The notes beneath the pieces are model-generated. The model made no database searches. It was not told the DNA's origin and worked only from the letters and a program-made list of their open reading frames with translations. Of a stretch of 64,000 nt of DNA, positions 8,197-17,048 are shown one piece after another (within the stretch, counting starts at the first letter, position 1; each line of letters opens with the position of its first letter). A program made the position numbers and the translations under genes. The DNA is taken from assembly GCA_903895855.1 (NCBI GenBank), contig CAITVN010000194.1, positions 18,093 to 82,092 of the forward strand, written 5' to 3'. Source of the DNA: Oligoflexia bacterium (GTDB lineage Bacteria > Bdellovibrionota > UBA1018).

Positions 8197-9413
8197 GGTT
8201 CGTCAGCGAGTAGCATCACGAGCCGGTCAATGCCAACTGCGATGCCACTAGCAGGGGGCATACCTTCGTTAAGCGCGTTCATGAATTCTTCATCAATCGG
8301 ACTTGCCGGAAATGTTTCACCGTAAGTGGATTGTCTGATCATCATGTCTTTCACGAACCTTGCACGCTGTTCAATCGGGTCAGTGAGTTCTTCAAAGGCA
8401 TTTCCGAGTTCGAGTCCGTGAATGTAAAATTCAAACCGTCTTGCCCACTGCGTTCCGTCAGTGTGTGTTTTGATTTTGCTCAATGCCGCTTGAGAGGCAG
8501 GGTAGTCAGTCACAAATAGGGCTTGGTTATTGGGAAGTTTGGGCTCGATGAAATTGAGCCAAATCAAGAAGTAAAGGTCATCCCATTGCAAGGTGTCGCT
8601 AAAAGACAAACCCAAGCGGCGGCAATGAGCCCTCATCACGTCTAGCGGTTTGGCGGCGACGAGGTCAATGCCCAGGTAGTCTTGAAATAGACCACGTGCA
8701 GTGAGTCTGGGCCAGGGGCTTTTGACTGAAACGACGGTGTCTTGAAACTTAATTTCTGGCTTGCCATTAAGAGTGATGGCGAGAAACTCGACGAGTTGTT
8801 CAGTGTCGCACATGACGGCTTCAAGCGGCGCATAGGCACGGTACCATTCGAGCAGGGTGAATTCGGACTGGTGGGTATTCGAGTGCGGTTCGCAGCGAAA
8901 AGCGGGGCAGATTTGATAAATTCGCTCAAACCCTCCAACCAATAGCTTTTTCATCGCAAACTCAGGTGAAGTGGGCAGGTAATAGTCGTTTTTTTCAATT
9001 TTGAACGGGCGAATGTGGGGTTCCATTCCTGGGCTGCTTACGAGAAGTGGCGTGCGAACCTCTTCGAAATTTCGCGAATCAAAAAAATTTCGTACGGCCT
9101 GTTCAACTGTTCTTCGTACTTTGACCCCTTTGGTGCGTCTCGGGTCATTGAGGTTAGTCAACCAGTTCGTGGTTTTCGCGATATTCTGAGTGAGAACTTC
9201 AGTTTTGTGTCGAGTCACTTCGATCAAATCACCGATAGCGATTTCTTTTGAAAATTCTTTCACAGTGACTTGTACGGGTTGTCTATTCGACAATAGGGTC
9301 AAGGTGGCTTGTCTTGAATCTTGAGAGTCATAGTCAATGTTCAGTAAGCGACCTCTCACAGGTTCTTCGATTTCTTGCAGCATCATGCTGGCATTACAGT
9401 TCATGTGTGTCAT
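8145..9413 (-). CDS. epmA: EF-P lysine ligase-like protein EpmA (PoxA/GenX)
   Basis: This is a class II lysyl-tRNA synthetase-like protein without the full anticodon-binding region, which attaches (R)-beta-lysine to elongation factor P. Class II motif 1 is seen in FFDSRNFEEVRTPLL, motif 2 in YQICPAFRCEPHSNTHQSEF, the EpmA-type ELGNAFEELTDPIEQ, and motif 3 GIAVGIDRLVML. At 422 residues it is ~100 longer than the Escherichia coli protein. The excess is an N-terminal ~80 residues rich in beta-strand pattern (VRGRLLNIDYD, GDLIEVTRH) that might be an OB-like fold. The start ATG overlaps the stop of the upstream gene by 4 bases. The 3' end overlaps the ABC gene, and the C-terminal 20 residues are atypical, suggesting a drifted stop. 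Confidence 0.88.
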   Translation of the reverse strand: MTHMNCNASMMLQEIEEPVRGRLLNIDYDSQDSRQATLTLLSNRQPVQVTVKEFSKEIAIGDLIEVTRHKTEVLTQNIAKTTNWLTNLNDPRRTKGVKVRRTVEQAVRNFFDSRNFEEVRTPLLVSSPGMEPHIRPFKIEKNDYYLPTSPEFAMKKLLVGGFERIYQICPAFRCEPHSNTHQSEFTLLEWYRAYAPLEAVMCDTEQLVEFLAITLNGKPEIKFQDTVVSVKSPWPRLTARGLFQDYLGIDLVAAKPLDVMRAHCRRLGLSFSDTLQWDDLYFLIWLNFIEPKLPNNQALFVTDYPASQAALSKIKTHTDGTQWARRFEFYIHGLELGNAFEELTDPIEQRARFVKDMMIRQSTYGETFPASPIDEEFMNALNEGMPPASGIAVGIDRLVMLLADEPQIEFTFLLSNSSPPAV

Positions 9414-10531
9414 TGTCTAGTTTCAATTGAAAAGGGTTCTGCCATTTTTGCCAGTTTCGGGAAATGAGAAAGAAACAGTGAAACGCTTCTCTTGTCGTTT
9501 CTTGAACCCCCGCCTGCGATGGGCATTTTCTCTTGTATTTGAAATAGTTCGTGACTGAAATATTTTAGAGACACGTGCCTTGGACTGAGTAACGGTTTTT
9601 TTGCAGAATAGAACTCAGTTAATTCAAAAGCTCGCGATGTTAGGTAGGGATTGGGCTGATTGAAAAATGGGAGATTACTTTCATATTGGCCAAACAGAGC
9701 GCTTCTTCTATTTTGGGTATTTTGGGTATTTTGGGTATTTTGGGTAGCCTCGATGCTGTCGGAGCCCCGAAAATTTGAAAAGGCCTCAGAAAAATGTTGA
9801 GCAAGGCCTTCGTACCACCACCACTCTTGTGGATGTTCAACCGCATATTGAGTTTGAATCGGAAATCGAACTTTTTGAACACAATGAAACACTTCGTGGG
9901 CTACCATTTCACGAAATCCATCTGCATTGAGTTTTTTTGAATTGGGGTAAATCACGATGGGGCAAGATTCGTGACGGAGATCAAAAAACTCGGTGAAAGT
10001 AAAGGCGGTGATTTCTTCGCCAGAGTCTTCTTCAGTGTCTGTATCAGAAGCTGTCGGCGTTTGGTCTTGAAAGTGAGGGGTCTGAGAAAAGATGATCGTG
10101 ATTGGTGTCGTTTCGATTGGTTTTAGATTCTCGGTTTCGCCGAGAGAATGTTGTAAGTAAAAGAGACTTCTTTTCGCTGTTTCGTAAGCGAGTTCTTGTT
10201 GGTCGAGTGAGACTGAAAAAGTGATGGGTACAAAAAGTTTTAAGTGGGCCAAGCGGATGTTTCTTTTGTCGAGGTAGCCGATACAGCGAAAGTCTGATTT
10301 CTGGATCTTTGGGTCCGGAAATCCGTTGGCCCAGAGTCTGCTGCAATTGATAGAGTCGCTGTCTTTCGAAGCAGACTCAGACGCCAATAGGCGCTGGCGG
10401 TAGGGGGCAGTATAGACGAAACCGACCAGGGTAAACACAGTCACTGATCTCGAAATCAGTTTCGTCAATGATTTCACTGTGGGCCACGGACGATAGCCAT
10501 AAGTATTGATTATTGAACGATTTGACCCCAA
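9410..10531 (-). CDS. putative membrane-anchored zinc metallopeptidase (HExxH, gluzincin-like)
   Basis: This 373-residue protein is of unknown family. It has an N-terminal hydrophobic segment (about residues 29-46) that could be a signal peptide or anchor. The mid-protein sequence VAHEVFHCVQ is an HExxH zinc motif, followed ~33 residues later by WWYEGLAQHFSE, where the Glu can serve as third ligand, the arrangement of MA-clan peptidases with a peptidase MA-like fold. Just after this comes a TQN repeat (four copies) encoded by a 36 bp DNA repeat, then a variable C-terminus. It is translationally coupled to epmA (ATGA overlap), although no functional link is obvious. The substrate is unknown. 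Confidence 0.7.
   Translation of the reverse strand: MGSNRSIINTYGYRPWPTVKSLTKLISRSVTVFTLVGFVYTAPYRQRLLASESASKDSDSINCSRLWANGFPDPKIQKSDFRCIGYLDKRNIRLAHLKLFVPITFSVSLDQQELAYETAKRSLFYLQHSLGETENLKPIETTPITIIFSQTPHFQDQTPTASDTDTEEDSGEEITAFTFTEFFDLRHESCPIVIYPNSKKLNADGFREMVAHEVFHCVQKVRFPIQTQYAVEHPQEWWWYEGLAQHFSEAFSNFRGSDSIEATQNTQNTQNTQNRRSALFGQYESNLPFFNQPNPYLTSRAFELTEFYSAKKPLLSPRHVSLKYFSHELFQIQEKMPIAGGGSRNDKRSVSLFLSHFPKLAKMAEPFSIETRQ
9711..9746. repeat. 4 x 9 bp tandem repeat with G-quadruplex pattern
   Basis: Four exact copies of TTTTGGGTA run from 9711 to 9746. On the plus strand this gives four GGG tracts separated by 6-base loops (9715-9744), which fits the usual G3N1-7 quadruplex pattern. It lies inside the metallopeptidase gene, on the template strand, and encodes (TQN)4. 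Gain or loss of a unit would keep the reading frame. Confidence 0.85.
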
Positions 10532-10733
10532 AAATCCCCCTCAATGTCACCCAAACAGTTTTACGTCCCACCTTATTTTTTTATACGTCATCGAACGCGA
10601 TCTCGTCAAAAGAAGTGATCCTTGCGTTCGCTCTGTCTCATACACTGCAATTTTGAAATAGGATTGGTGGTCTATTTTCTGCACTCTTGGGTTTTGCAAT
10701 CAACTAATTAGAAATCAAAATAGGGGGTCTTTT

Positions 10734-12764
10734 ATGCAGAAAATTCTAAAGCAAATAGGTCTGAAGAGAGCGATGAATTCGCTGAGGGTTATTTTTATTG
10801 CACTGTTTATCTTAGGTATCCAGGGGTGCTCGTTAGATGTAGCACGAGAGAACTCGAAAGCTGATTTGAGTTCATCGCTAGATGCCCAGAAAAATGCGGC
10901 CCCGAAAACCGAGTTGGCCGTTGAACCGCAGATTGAAGTAGAAAAGTCTAATGCCGTTGAATCAGAAACTGTCGAAATTTCAGAGTCCAGTTCAACGCCT
11001 ACACCGACTGAAGTCGCTCAGCCAAGCGTCTGGGATCAGGGCGTCTCTCGTCGGGTTGATCATTTGGGTGAGGTGAGTTCGAAGTCACTGAAACCTAGTG
11101 AAGAGGCTAGAGTGGCGCAGACTGTGTCAGAATCGAAGTGGATTGAAATACCAGTGAGCCCTGAGTCGAGCTATCCGTTGCTGTACTCTGCCGACCTCAA
11201 TTCGGTTGATCCTGAAAACAGACGGCCATTTTTCGTACTACCGAAGTTAGAGCTGGCTCAAGGAGACCAGGGGGTCGTTGCTCCGGTCGTTAGATCTGAT
11301 GGGGCTGGTCAAGTAGTGCTAGCCTTCAAGGTGCAGCTATCTAAAAACGGCATCGCTGAAAGTGAGCGTTCGAAATTAGAACTGCGTGCCTTGCGTTGGA
11401 GCTCTGAACAAAACCAAAGTGGTGATCGTGGCAATGAGTCTGGTAAAGTGGGTCAGATAACGATTGAGACCCTGCCTGTTTGTGCTGAGTCGTTACAGGT
11501 CAAGATCTATGAAAAGCAGTATCTGCTGAAAATCGTCTCGAATTTACCCCTGGGGCTTACAGAAAAAGTGGCGTCAGGCTCGTCACTTTGTGAACTGGGC
11601 CGCCCTCTCGATGTCGAATTGACTCTGTCTCGTGATGAATTTAAGAAAATTACGTTTCCAGGGTATGAGTCTGCCAGTCATCAACCAGAAGAGATGGCAA
11701 AGGCTTTTCAACTGTTCGCCTCGGTGCATCCGAAATTTGCACTCGTAACAGAAGTGACCGAGTTTGCTCTCGATCGAGTGAGCCTAGTTGATCGAATGCT
11801 AAGAAAATTAGGAAGTGCCTTTCGGTGTAGTTTGCCAGAGTGCGTTCGTGAATCTCAATCACTCATTTCTGAAGTGTTAACTCAAGAGTTCGGGGTTCCG
11901 CCCACCGTGGGCGAATTGCAAAGGCTTGGGAGCCTACTAGAAACTCAGATCTTTCGGGCTGACGATGGGGCTATCGAAAGCTTCGTGGTCAATTCAACTA
12001 TTGAGGCCAGTGTTTTTACCTTTAGTCTGAACCGTGAGAAATTCTTTTCTGCAAAGTATGAGATCAAGCTGGCAGCTTCTGAGATCGCGCAGCGTCAGCT
12101 CACTACCAGTAGTCATGCCATTAAACGCGACCCAATGAAAATCATTGAAAATGGACTAATTTCTGGGATATTTGCAATCGATTTGAATGAATTGGCGATT
12201 CAGTCTTTACGAGATGTGATTGTTCATGAGGGCTCGCGCCGTTCAAATGTCGTTTGTGTTCGTTTTGGAATGGAGCCAACTGAACCCGTTTGTCGGGTGC
12301 ATTGTTTTGGTGCTGGCATGGAACACACTTGTGAAGATGTCTGCAATCACCCGGCGCCGCATCAGGTGTGCCGTGAAACTCAAGATCAATGGACCCAAGA
12401 AGTCGAATTCAATTCGAACGGAACTCAGTGGGCAGTCGTTGACCCCGGTTCTGCAGAGGGTCAGTCGGTGGTGAATCTCATCGAATTTACCGTTCGGTCT
12501 GAGAAGCAAAGCAATCGGTGCAGTTTGAAAGATGTGCTGACCGCACGAGCGGGTAGCAGGCTTTGGCTTGATTTTTCGGGTTGTGTTTCGGGTTCTCACA
12601 TTGACGTCGAAATGAGTGTGCCTTACACCCGAACACTGAGCGAAATGACGGGGTCAGGAACCAGGAATTGGAATGGGCAGTTTAACGATCGCAGGTCGAT
12701 CTCACAGACGACAACCGGACAACAGCTCATATTTGACGTGAAATCGCCCGCTTGGTTTTGGTAA
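10734..12764 (+). CDS. large hypothetical lipoprotein
   Basis: This 676-residue protein has a lipoprotein signal: a hydrophobic core (VIFIALFILGI) followed by IQGC at about residue 32. The first ~80 mature residues are Ser/Glu/Ala/Pro rich and probably a flexible tether. The rest looks like beta-rich domains. The C-terminal third has a cysteine-rich patch (VCVRFG, VCRVHCFGAGMEHTCEDVC, QVCRE) that may bind metal or form disulfides. I do not recognise a family. There is an AGGGGG Shine-Dalgarno ahead of the ATG. A start at the second ATG (residue 14, MNSLRV) would give a more standard signal peptide. It is divergent from the metallopeptidase/epmA unit and 30 bases ahead of the histidine kinase. 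Confidence 0.75.
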   Translation: MQKILKQIGLKRAMNSLRVIFIALFILGIQGCSLDVARENSKADLSSSLDAQKNAAPKTELAVEPQIEVEKSNAVESETVEISESSSTPTPTEVAQPSVWDQGVSRRVDHLGEVSSKSLKPSEEARVAQTVSESKWIEIPVSPESSYPLLYSADLNSVDPENRRPFFVLPKLELAQGDQGVVAPVVRSDGAGQVVLAFKVQLSKNGIAESERSKLELRALRWSSEQNQSGDRGNESGKVGQITIETLPVCAESLQVKIYEKQYLLKIVSNLPLGLTEKVASGSSLCELGRPLDVELTLSRDEFKKITFPGYESASHQPEEMAKAFQLFASVHPKFALVTEVTEFALDRVSLVDRMLRKLGSAFRCSLPECVRESQSLISEVLTQEFGVPPTVGELQRLGSLLETQIFRADDGAIESFVVNSTIEASVFTFSLNREKFFSAKYEIKLAASEIAQRQLTTSSHAIKRDPMKIIENGLISGIFAIDLNELAIQSLRDVIVHEGSRRSNVVCVRFGMEPTEPVCRVHCFGAGMEHTCEDVCNHPAPHQVCRETQDQWTQEVEFNSNGTQWAVVDPGSAEGQSVVNLIEFTVRSEKQSNRCSLKDVLTARAGSRLWLDFSGCVSGSHIDVEMSVPYTRTLSEMTGSGTRNWNGQFNDRRSISQTTTGQQLIFDVKSPAWFW

Positions 12765-12794
12765 CCGTGAGAATTTGCTGGACTGACGGTACTC

Positions 12795-14303
12795 GTGGGG
12801 CGATTCTGGTTTCGCATGCTAAAATGGTTTCGTCGCAAACGAGTACTGTCAATTCAGGCTAAAATTAGCGCTATTCTTTTGGGCGTCATACTTCCCACTT
12901 CATTAATTGTTAATGTGATTTCTAATCAGTTGACTCGACCCGTGGTTGAAGACGAGCTTCGTCAAGTGGGCGTTAATGTCGCGAAAACGATGGCCGCTGA
13001 GATCGCGACTCAACGAATGCACCTTCAGGGTAATGCCGTAGAGTTAATTGAGAAGTATATCCAAGAGTTTTTGTACACCCAACCCAGTGTGATTCGAGCC
13101 GATGTTATCTTGCAAGACGGACCCAATCACCCGCCCAAAGTTGTGGCATCAAATATCGACGAAGAGTCGGCCGTAACTTTGCTCAAAAGTCATTGGACCG
13201 ACGTGCCAATCTCAATCAAAGAATTTGATGAAGAGTTGAAAGTTGATGTTTGGAGAATCACTGTTCCGATTGAGAATCATCGCCTCGAAGTTTCAAGAGG
13301 GGCAAAGAAAATTTTGGGCATCGTTCACATTGAAGTTTCTTTGCGGGTGCTCGATCATGTGGTCGGGCGACTCTGGAAGGTTTCAGCAGTGGCCTCAGTT
13401 GTCTCGGTTGTGTTCTTGATTGGAATTCTCAGTTTTTTGCTTCGGCGTGCTATTCACAATGAAAGACTATTGCGTAAAGTCGAAGATCGAAACGTGGCTC
13501 TTTCGAGAGAGTTACTCGAGACCCAGAGACAGCTCATGAATACCGAAAAACTGGCGGTCATGGGGCAGCTCACCGCTAGTTTTGCTCATGAAATTGGAAC
13601 CCCTCTAAACGCAGTCGGGGGGCATGTTCAGTTGTTGAGAGATGAAATTGTGAACCCCACTACCGAGATGAATGAGCGAATTGGTATTATTCAATCCCAA
13701 TTGAGTAAAATTGAGCAAGTGGTAAAAAATTTCTTACACAGTACCGGCAGGCCGGCCTCTCAAAGACAGTTGGTTGATGTGCACCAGATTCTAGATCAAA
13801 CGATGGGCTTGGTTGATCCTAGAGTTCGAGTACTTGAAATTGAAGTCTCGCTTGATTTTGACCGCTCATTGAGTCCCATTCGTGTGGTGCCAGTTGATCT
13901 TGAACAGATTTTTCTTAACCTGGTTGATAACTCGATTGATTCCATTAAAGAAAAAATCGAAAGAGGTTTTCTTCGGCGGTCTCAGCTAAAGATTCAAACG
14001 AAACTAGTTGAAAATTCGGGATTGGGTCATCAGGTGCAAATTCGATTTTATGATACCGGAAGAGGGATCGCCAAGAAAGACTTAGAGCGAGTTTTAGTGC
14101 CTTTCTACACGACTAAAGAAAGGGGCGAGGGCACTGGCCTGGGGTTGCCAATTTGCCAAGAATTAGTTAAAAAGTATGGCGGAACACTCACTATTGAGTC
14201 TAAAGAAGGGCAGTGGACTGAAGTGTTGGTCACGTTGCCCTGTGGAACCACTGAAAAAAATTTGAATGAAAAAAGTTTAAATGAAAAGAGTTTGAATGGG
14301 TGA
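12795..14303 (+). CDS. membrane sensor histidine kinase (NtrB-like core)
   Basis: This is a 502-residue two-component sensor. A transmembrane helix at about 25-45 and another at 196-217 bracket a ~150-residue periplasmic sensor region. The DHp helix carries ASFAHEIGTPLNAVGG, with the phosphorylated His near residue 265. The ATPase domain shows an N box (NLVDNSIDSI), DTGRGI and GEGTGLGLPI. The H-box and ATPase type match kinases that pair with NtrC-family regulators. The C-terminus ends in a short tandem repeat (NLNEKSLNEKSLNG). The 3' end overlaps the response regulator gene by 8 bases, so the pair is co-translated. The GTG start at 12795 precedes MLKWFRRKR; an ATG eight codons in is an alternative. 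Confidence 0.92.
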   Translation: MGRFWFRMLKWFRRKRVLSIQAKISAILLGVILPTSLIVNVISNQLTRPVVEDELRQVGVNVAKTMAAEIATQRMHLQGNAVELIEKYIQEFLYTQPSVIRADVILQDGPNHPPKVVASNIDEESAVTLLKSHWTDVPISIKEFDEELKVDVWRITVPIENHRLEVSRGAKKILGIVHIEVSLRVLDHVVGRLWKVSAVASVVSVVFLIGILSFLLRRAIHNERLLRKVEDRNVALSRELLETQRQLMNTEKLAVMGQLTASFAHEIGTPLNAVGGHVQLLRDEIVNPTTEMNERIGIIQSQLSKIEQVVKNFLHSTGRPASQRQLVDVHQILDQTMGLVDPRVRVLEIEVSLDFDRSLSPIRVVPVDLEQIFLNLVDNSIDSIKEKIERGFLRRSQLKIQTKLVENSGLGHQVQIRFYDTGRGIAKKDLERVLVPFYTTKERGEGTGLGLPICQELVKKYGGTLTIESKEGQWTEVLVTLPCGTTEKNLNEKSLNEKSLNG

Positions 14304-15672
14304 TTCAAGAAAACTGCTGATTGTCGATGATGATGAGGTGACCCGAAAGCTCTTATTAGAGGTTTTTTCGAGGCAGAAGTACACAGTTCTCACGGCCTCA
14401 AGTGCTGCCGAAGCGATAGAATTGGTAAGAATGCAAGCACCGTCTGTGGTACTTTCAGATATTCGAATGGCTGACAGTCTGGTCGTTGATAGTTGTTCTG
14501 TGGGATTGGCTGGCGGCGATGGTATTTCGTTGCTTAAGCAAATTAAGTCATTTGATTCAAATGTTGTGGTTATCTTGATGACAGGGTTTGGCAGTATGGA
14601 CGGGGCTCTCGAAGCCCTGCAATTTGGGGCGTTTGATTACATTAGTAAGCCTTTTAAAATCGATGATGTGCGAAATCTTGTTTCGAGAGGTTTTCAGCAT
14701 CGCGATGCTTTGGTTTCTGATAGCCAGAGAAGTAAGGTGTTGGCCGAGGCCCCACAGATGAAACCCGGAGTGTTGATAGGAAAATCGGCCAAGTCAGTTG
14801 AACTTTATAAGGCCATTGCGAGGGCTGCGCTTTCTGAGGCCAATGTACTCATTCTGGGCGAGTCAGGCACCGGAAAAATTCAAGCCGCCAAGACGATACA
14901 TGAGAATAGTTTTCGTAAAAATAGCAAGGCCGTGCGTTGGCTCATTCCTGAGGGCGAGCTTAGGCAAATTGAAGAGTGGGATGTCGTCAAAGTGCAGGCT
15001 AAAGATAGTACACTTTTTCTCGAAGAAGTGAATCGACTCATGCCAGCAGCTCAGGCGAGAATCATGTCAAGCTTAAGTGAGTCTCGAGAGCTAGGCTTGA
15101 AACTTCGCTTGATCTGTACGTCAAATGAAGAACTCGAGCCTCGCGTGAAAGACGGTACGTTTCGCGAAGATTTCTATTATTTTATCAATGTGATTAAGAT
15201 GTCGATTCCGCCACTACGTGAGAGGCTTGAAGATTTGCCCGATTTGGTGGGTCATTTTCTGGCTCTTGCATCTGAGCGAAATCAAAAGTTGGTTTCGCAC
15301 GTTTCAGACGAAGCCTTTCGAATTTTTCGGCGGTATCAATGGCCGGGCAATGTGCGCGAACTAGAAAAAACAATGGAAAGTGTTGTGGCGATGGCGAGAG
15401 CGCAGATCATCTACCCTGAAGATTTGCCCACAGAACTACTGAAAAATTCAAATAACCCCTCTCACGTGGTTAATGCCGCGATGATGGAGGCAGTAGGCCC
15501 ATCTGCCGTTGTTGAATCGCCCTCGCTTGAAGACATGGAAAAAGGCCATATTTTGAGAGTTTTGCAAGACGTAGGGTTTAATAAATCAAAAGCAGCTGAA
15601 GTCTTGGGTATTGATCGGGCTACTCTTTATCGAAAAGCGAGTCGGTATGGAATTGACCTTAAGAACAAGTAG
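14296..15672 (+). CDS. NtrC-type response regulator lacking the GAFTGA loop
   Basis: This 458-residue protein has a receiver, AAA+ and Fis-type helix-turn-helix architecture. The receiver has the acidic pocket (IVDDDE), phospho-Asp near residue 55 (VVLSDIRM) and Lys in SKPF, plus an unusual ~13-residue insertion right after the phosphorylation site. The AAA+ domain has Walker A GESGTGKI (~188), but only ~43 residues separate it from the Walker B-like STLFLEEVNR. The normal spacing is ~60, and the sigma-54-contacting GAFTGA segment is absent. Walker B has Glu in place of the usual Asp, and the second arginine-finger position (FREDxYYR) reads FREDFYYF. The C-terminal HTH (NKSKAAEVLGIDRATLYRK) is intact. 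It likely binds DNA without activating sigma-54 polymerase. Confidence 0.9.
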   Translation: MGDSRKLLIVDDDEVTRKLLLEVFSRQKYTVLTASSAAEAIELVRMQAPSVVLSDIRMADSLVVDSCSVGLAGGDGISLLKQIKSFDSNVVVILMTGFGSMDGALEALQFGAFDYISKPFKIDDVRNLVSRGFQHRDALVSDSQRSKVLAEAPQMKPGVLIGKSAKSVELYKAIARAALSEANVLILGESGTGKIQAAKTIHENSFRKNSKAVRWLIPEGELRQIEEWDVVKVQAKDSTLFLEEVNRLMPAAQARIMSSLSESRELGLKLRLICTSNEELEPRVKDGTFREDFYYFINVIKMSIPPLRERLEDLPDLVGHFLALASERNQKLVSHVSDEAFRIFRRYQWPGNVRELEKTMESVVAMARAQIIYPEDLPTELLKNSNNPSHVVNAAMMEAVGPSAVVESPSLEDMEKGHILRVLQDVGFNKSKAAEVLGIDRATLYRKASRYGIDLKNK

Positions 15673-15681
15673 GTATCGTTT

Positions 15682-16350
15682 GTGAATGAACAGGCAAAAA
15701 TTCGGGCCATTCTTGAAACTGCCTTAAACTTAGAAATTCCGATTGAACACAGACTCACTAGAGAGGTCGCTGAGCGCAGACTCAGAGTCACACTGCGCGA
15801 TGCTGCCGTGATGGTCTTGTTTGCGAAAAATTCTGAGTCTGGTTGGCAAGTTTTGTTGATTCAGCGATCTGAGATGGTGCAAGTACATAAAGGCCAGTTT
15901 GCCTTTCCTGGCGGCATGCAAGACCTGAAGGATAAAGTCTTGGCCGATGAACACGGGGTTTCTGTTCACGAGGTGACGTCTTTACGTGAACTGCACGAAG
16001 AAGTGGGAATCGATTCGAGGCTTGTTAAGGTGATCGGTATTCTAGATTCACTGATTACTCCCACGGGGTTTGAAATGACTCCAGTGGTTGGTGTTTTGAA
16101 TATTTGTGTTGAAAATTTGACATTGCAGTTGAACGGTGAAGAAGTTCAATCAGCGTTTTGGATTCCTTTGGGTGAACTTCTGCAGCTAGGGCGTTTTTCG
16201 ACTGAATCAAGAGAAATTTCAATCGGTAAGTTTTCGGTCGATGTTTTTCAGTTTGGTGAGAAGAAGATTTGGGGCGCGACTGGCGCTGTGTTAAAGAATG
16301 TGGCCACCCGTTTAGTCGAAGCAAGCGAGATACATGGATTTTCATTTTAA
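15682..16350 (+). CDS. Nudix hydrolase, CoA pyrophosphatase-like
   Basis: This 222-residue protein resembles NudL/YeaB-type CoA diphosphatases, which cleave CoA to 4'-phosphopantetheine and 3',5'-ADP. The family-specific segment VLLIQRSEMVQVHKGQFAFPGG precedes the Nudix box, whose catalytic end RELHEEVGID is intact. Between the GG and REL halves there is an insertion (LADEHGVSV region) that lengthens the classical G-x5-E-x7-REUxEExGU spacing and moves the first Glu, so activity is not guaranteed. The start GTG at 15682 lies 9 bases after the regulator stop, so it is probably the third gene of that operon. Confidence 0.8.
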   Translation: MNEQAKIRAILETALNLEIPIEHRLTREVAERRLRVTLRDAAVMVLFAKNSESGWQVLLIQRSEMVQVHKGQFAFPGGMQDLKDKVLADEHGVSVHEVTSLRELHEEVGIDSRLVKVIGILDSLITPTGFEMTPVVGVLNICVENLTLQLNGEEVQSAFWIPLGELLQLGRFSTESREISIGKFSVDVFQFGEKKIWGATGAVLKNVATRLVEASEIHGFSF

Positions 16351-16361
16351 AGGAGTTAGTC

Positions 16362-16928
16362 ATGTCGAGCTGTTTAAATCGTTTAGGAGTGTTAGGGTTC
16401 TCTTTGAGTGGGGCGATTCTGCTTGCCTCGGGGGGCGTGCTAGAACTGCCGGGTTTTGCCGATGATTTCAAAGGTGAACCTGTCAAAACTCAGTTCATGG
16501 TTGGTGCCAATGCGGGGGCGGCTGTGGTTGGGGCAAATTGGGGTTTTGGTTTCTTGGCGAATGCCTCAACTCAAATTATTAAAGAAGGATTCATTCCTGA
16601 CGTCACAGACTCAGTGTCGACTGAGCTAGGCGTTGGTTCGGCTTGGATACCAGCTAATGCAAGCGCCACCGGATCTTCAAACGGAACTTTTCTCACTTTC
16701 TCGGCCCATTTGCGGTGGGATTTTGTCAAAGATGAGCGCTGGGTACTATTCGCGTTGGGTGGGGTAGGCGGCCACAGCAGTTGTGCGACTTGTCGAGTCG
16801 ATTTTGGACTTTATCCTCGATTTGGTGCTGGCGTGTTTTACCGCGCTTCGAATCTCGTTTGGGTTCGCGGCGATGTCTCTCACGAGGCAACGATGGTGGG
16901 CGTCGAATTCTTGTTGCCGTCACAATAA
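16362..16928 (+). CDS. hypothetical exported beta-barrel-like protein
   Basis: The ORF track extends this frame to 16269, but AAAGGAG just upstream of ATG 16362 fixes the start there and gives 188 residues with a signal peptide (NRLGVLGFSLSGAILLASGG). The mature protein is rich in Gly and aromatic residues in an alternating pattern (FMVGANAGAAVVGANWGFGF, TFSAHLRWDF, YPRFGAGVFYRASNLVWVRGDV), as in small outer-membrane beta barrels, and ends MVGVEFLLPSQ. One CATC cysteine pair could form a disulfide. The precise function is unknown. It follows the Nudix gene by 11 bases. Confidence 0.65.
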   Translation: MSSCLNRLGVLGFSLSGAILLASGGVLELPGFADDFKGEPVKTQFMVGANAGAAVVGANWGFGFLANASTQIIKEGFIPDVTDSVSTELGVGSAWIPANASATGSSNGTFLTFSAHLRWDFVKDERWVLFALGGVGGHSSCATCRVDFGLYPRFGAGVFYRASNLVWVRGDVSHEATMVGVEFLLPSQ

Positions 16929-17048
16929 TAGCGCTGCTACCCTTGGCACTGATGCCTTCTGTCAAAAAAACGGCGACTGATTTTATTTTTATATAAATTC
17001 TGTTTCAAAGTGTGAGTGTTTTGAATTTCTCAGTGTACACTTGATGGT

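Noticed and set aside
9711-9746. Tandem repeat as a CRISPR or ISR array
   Set aside because: Units are 9 bp, contiguous, without spacers, and inside a coding frame.
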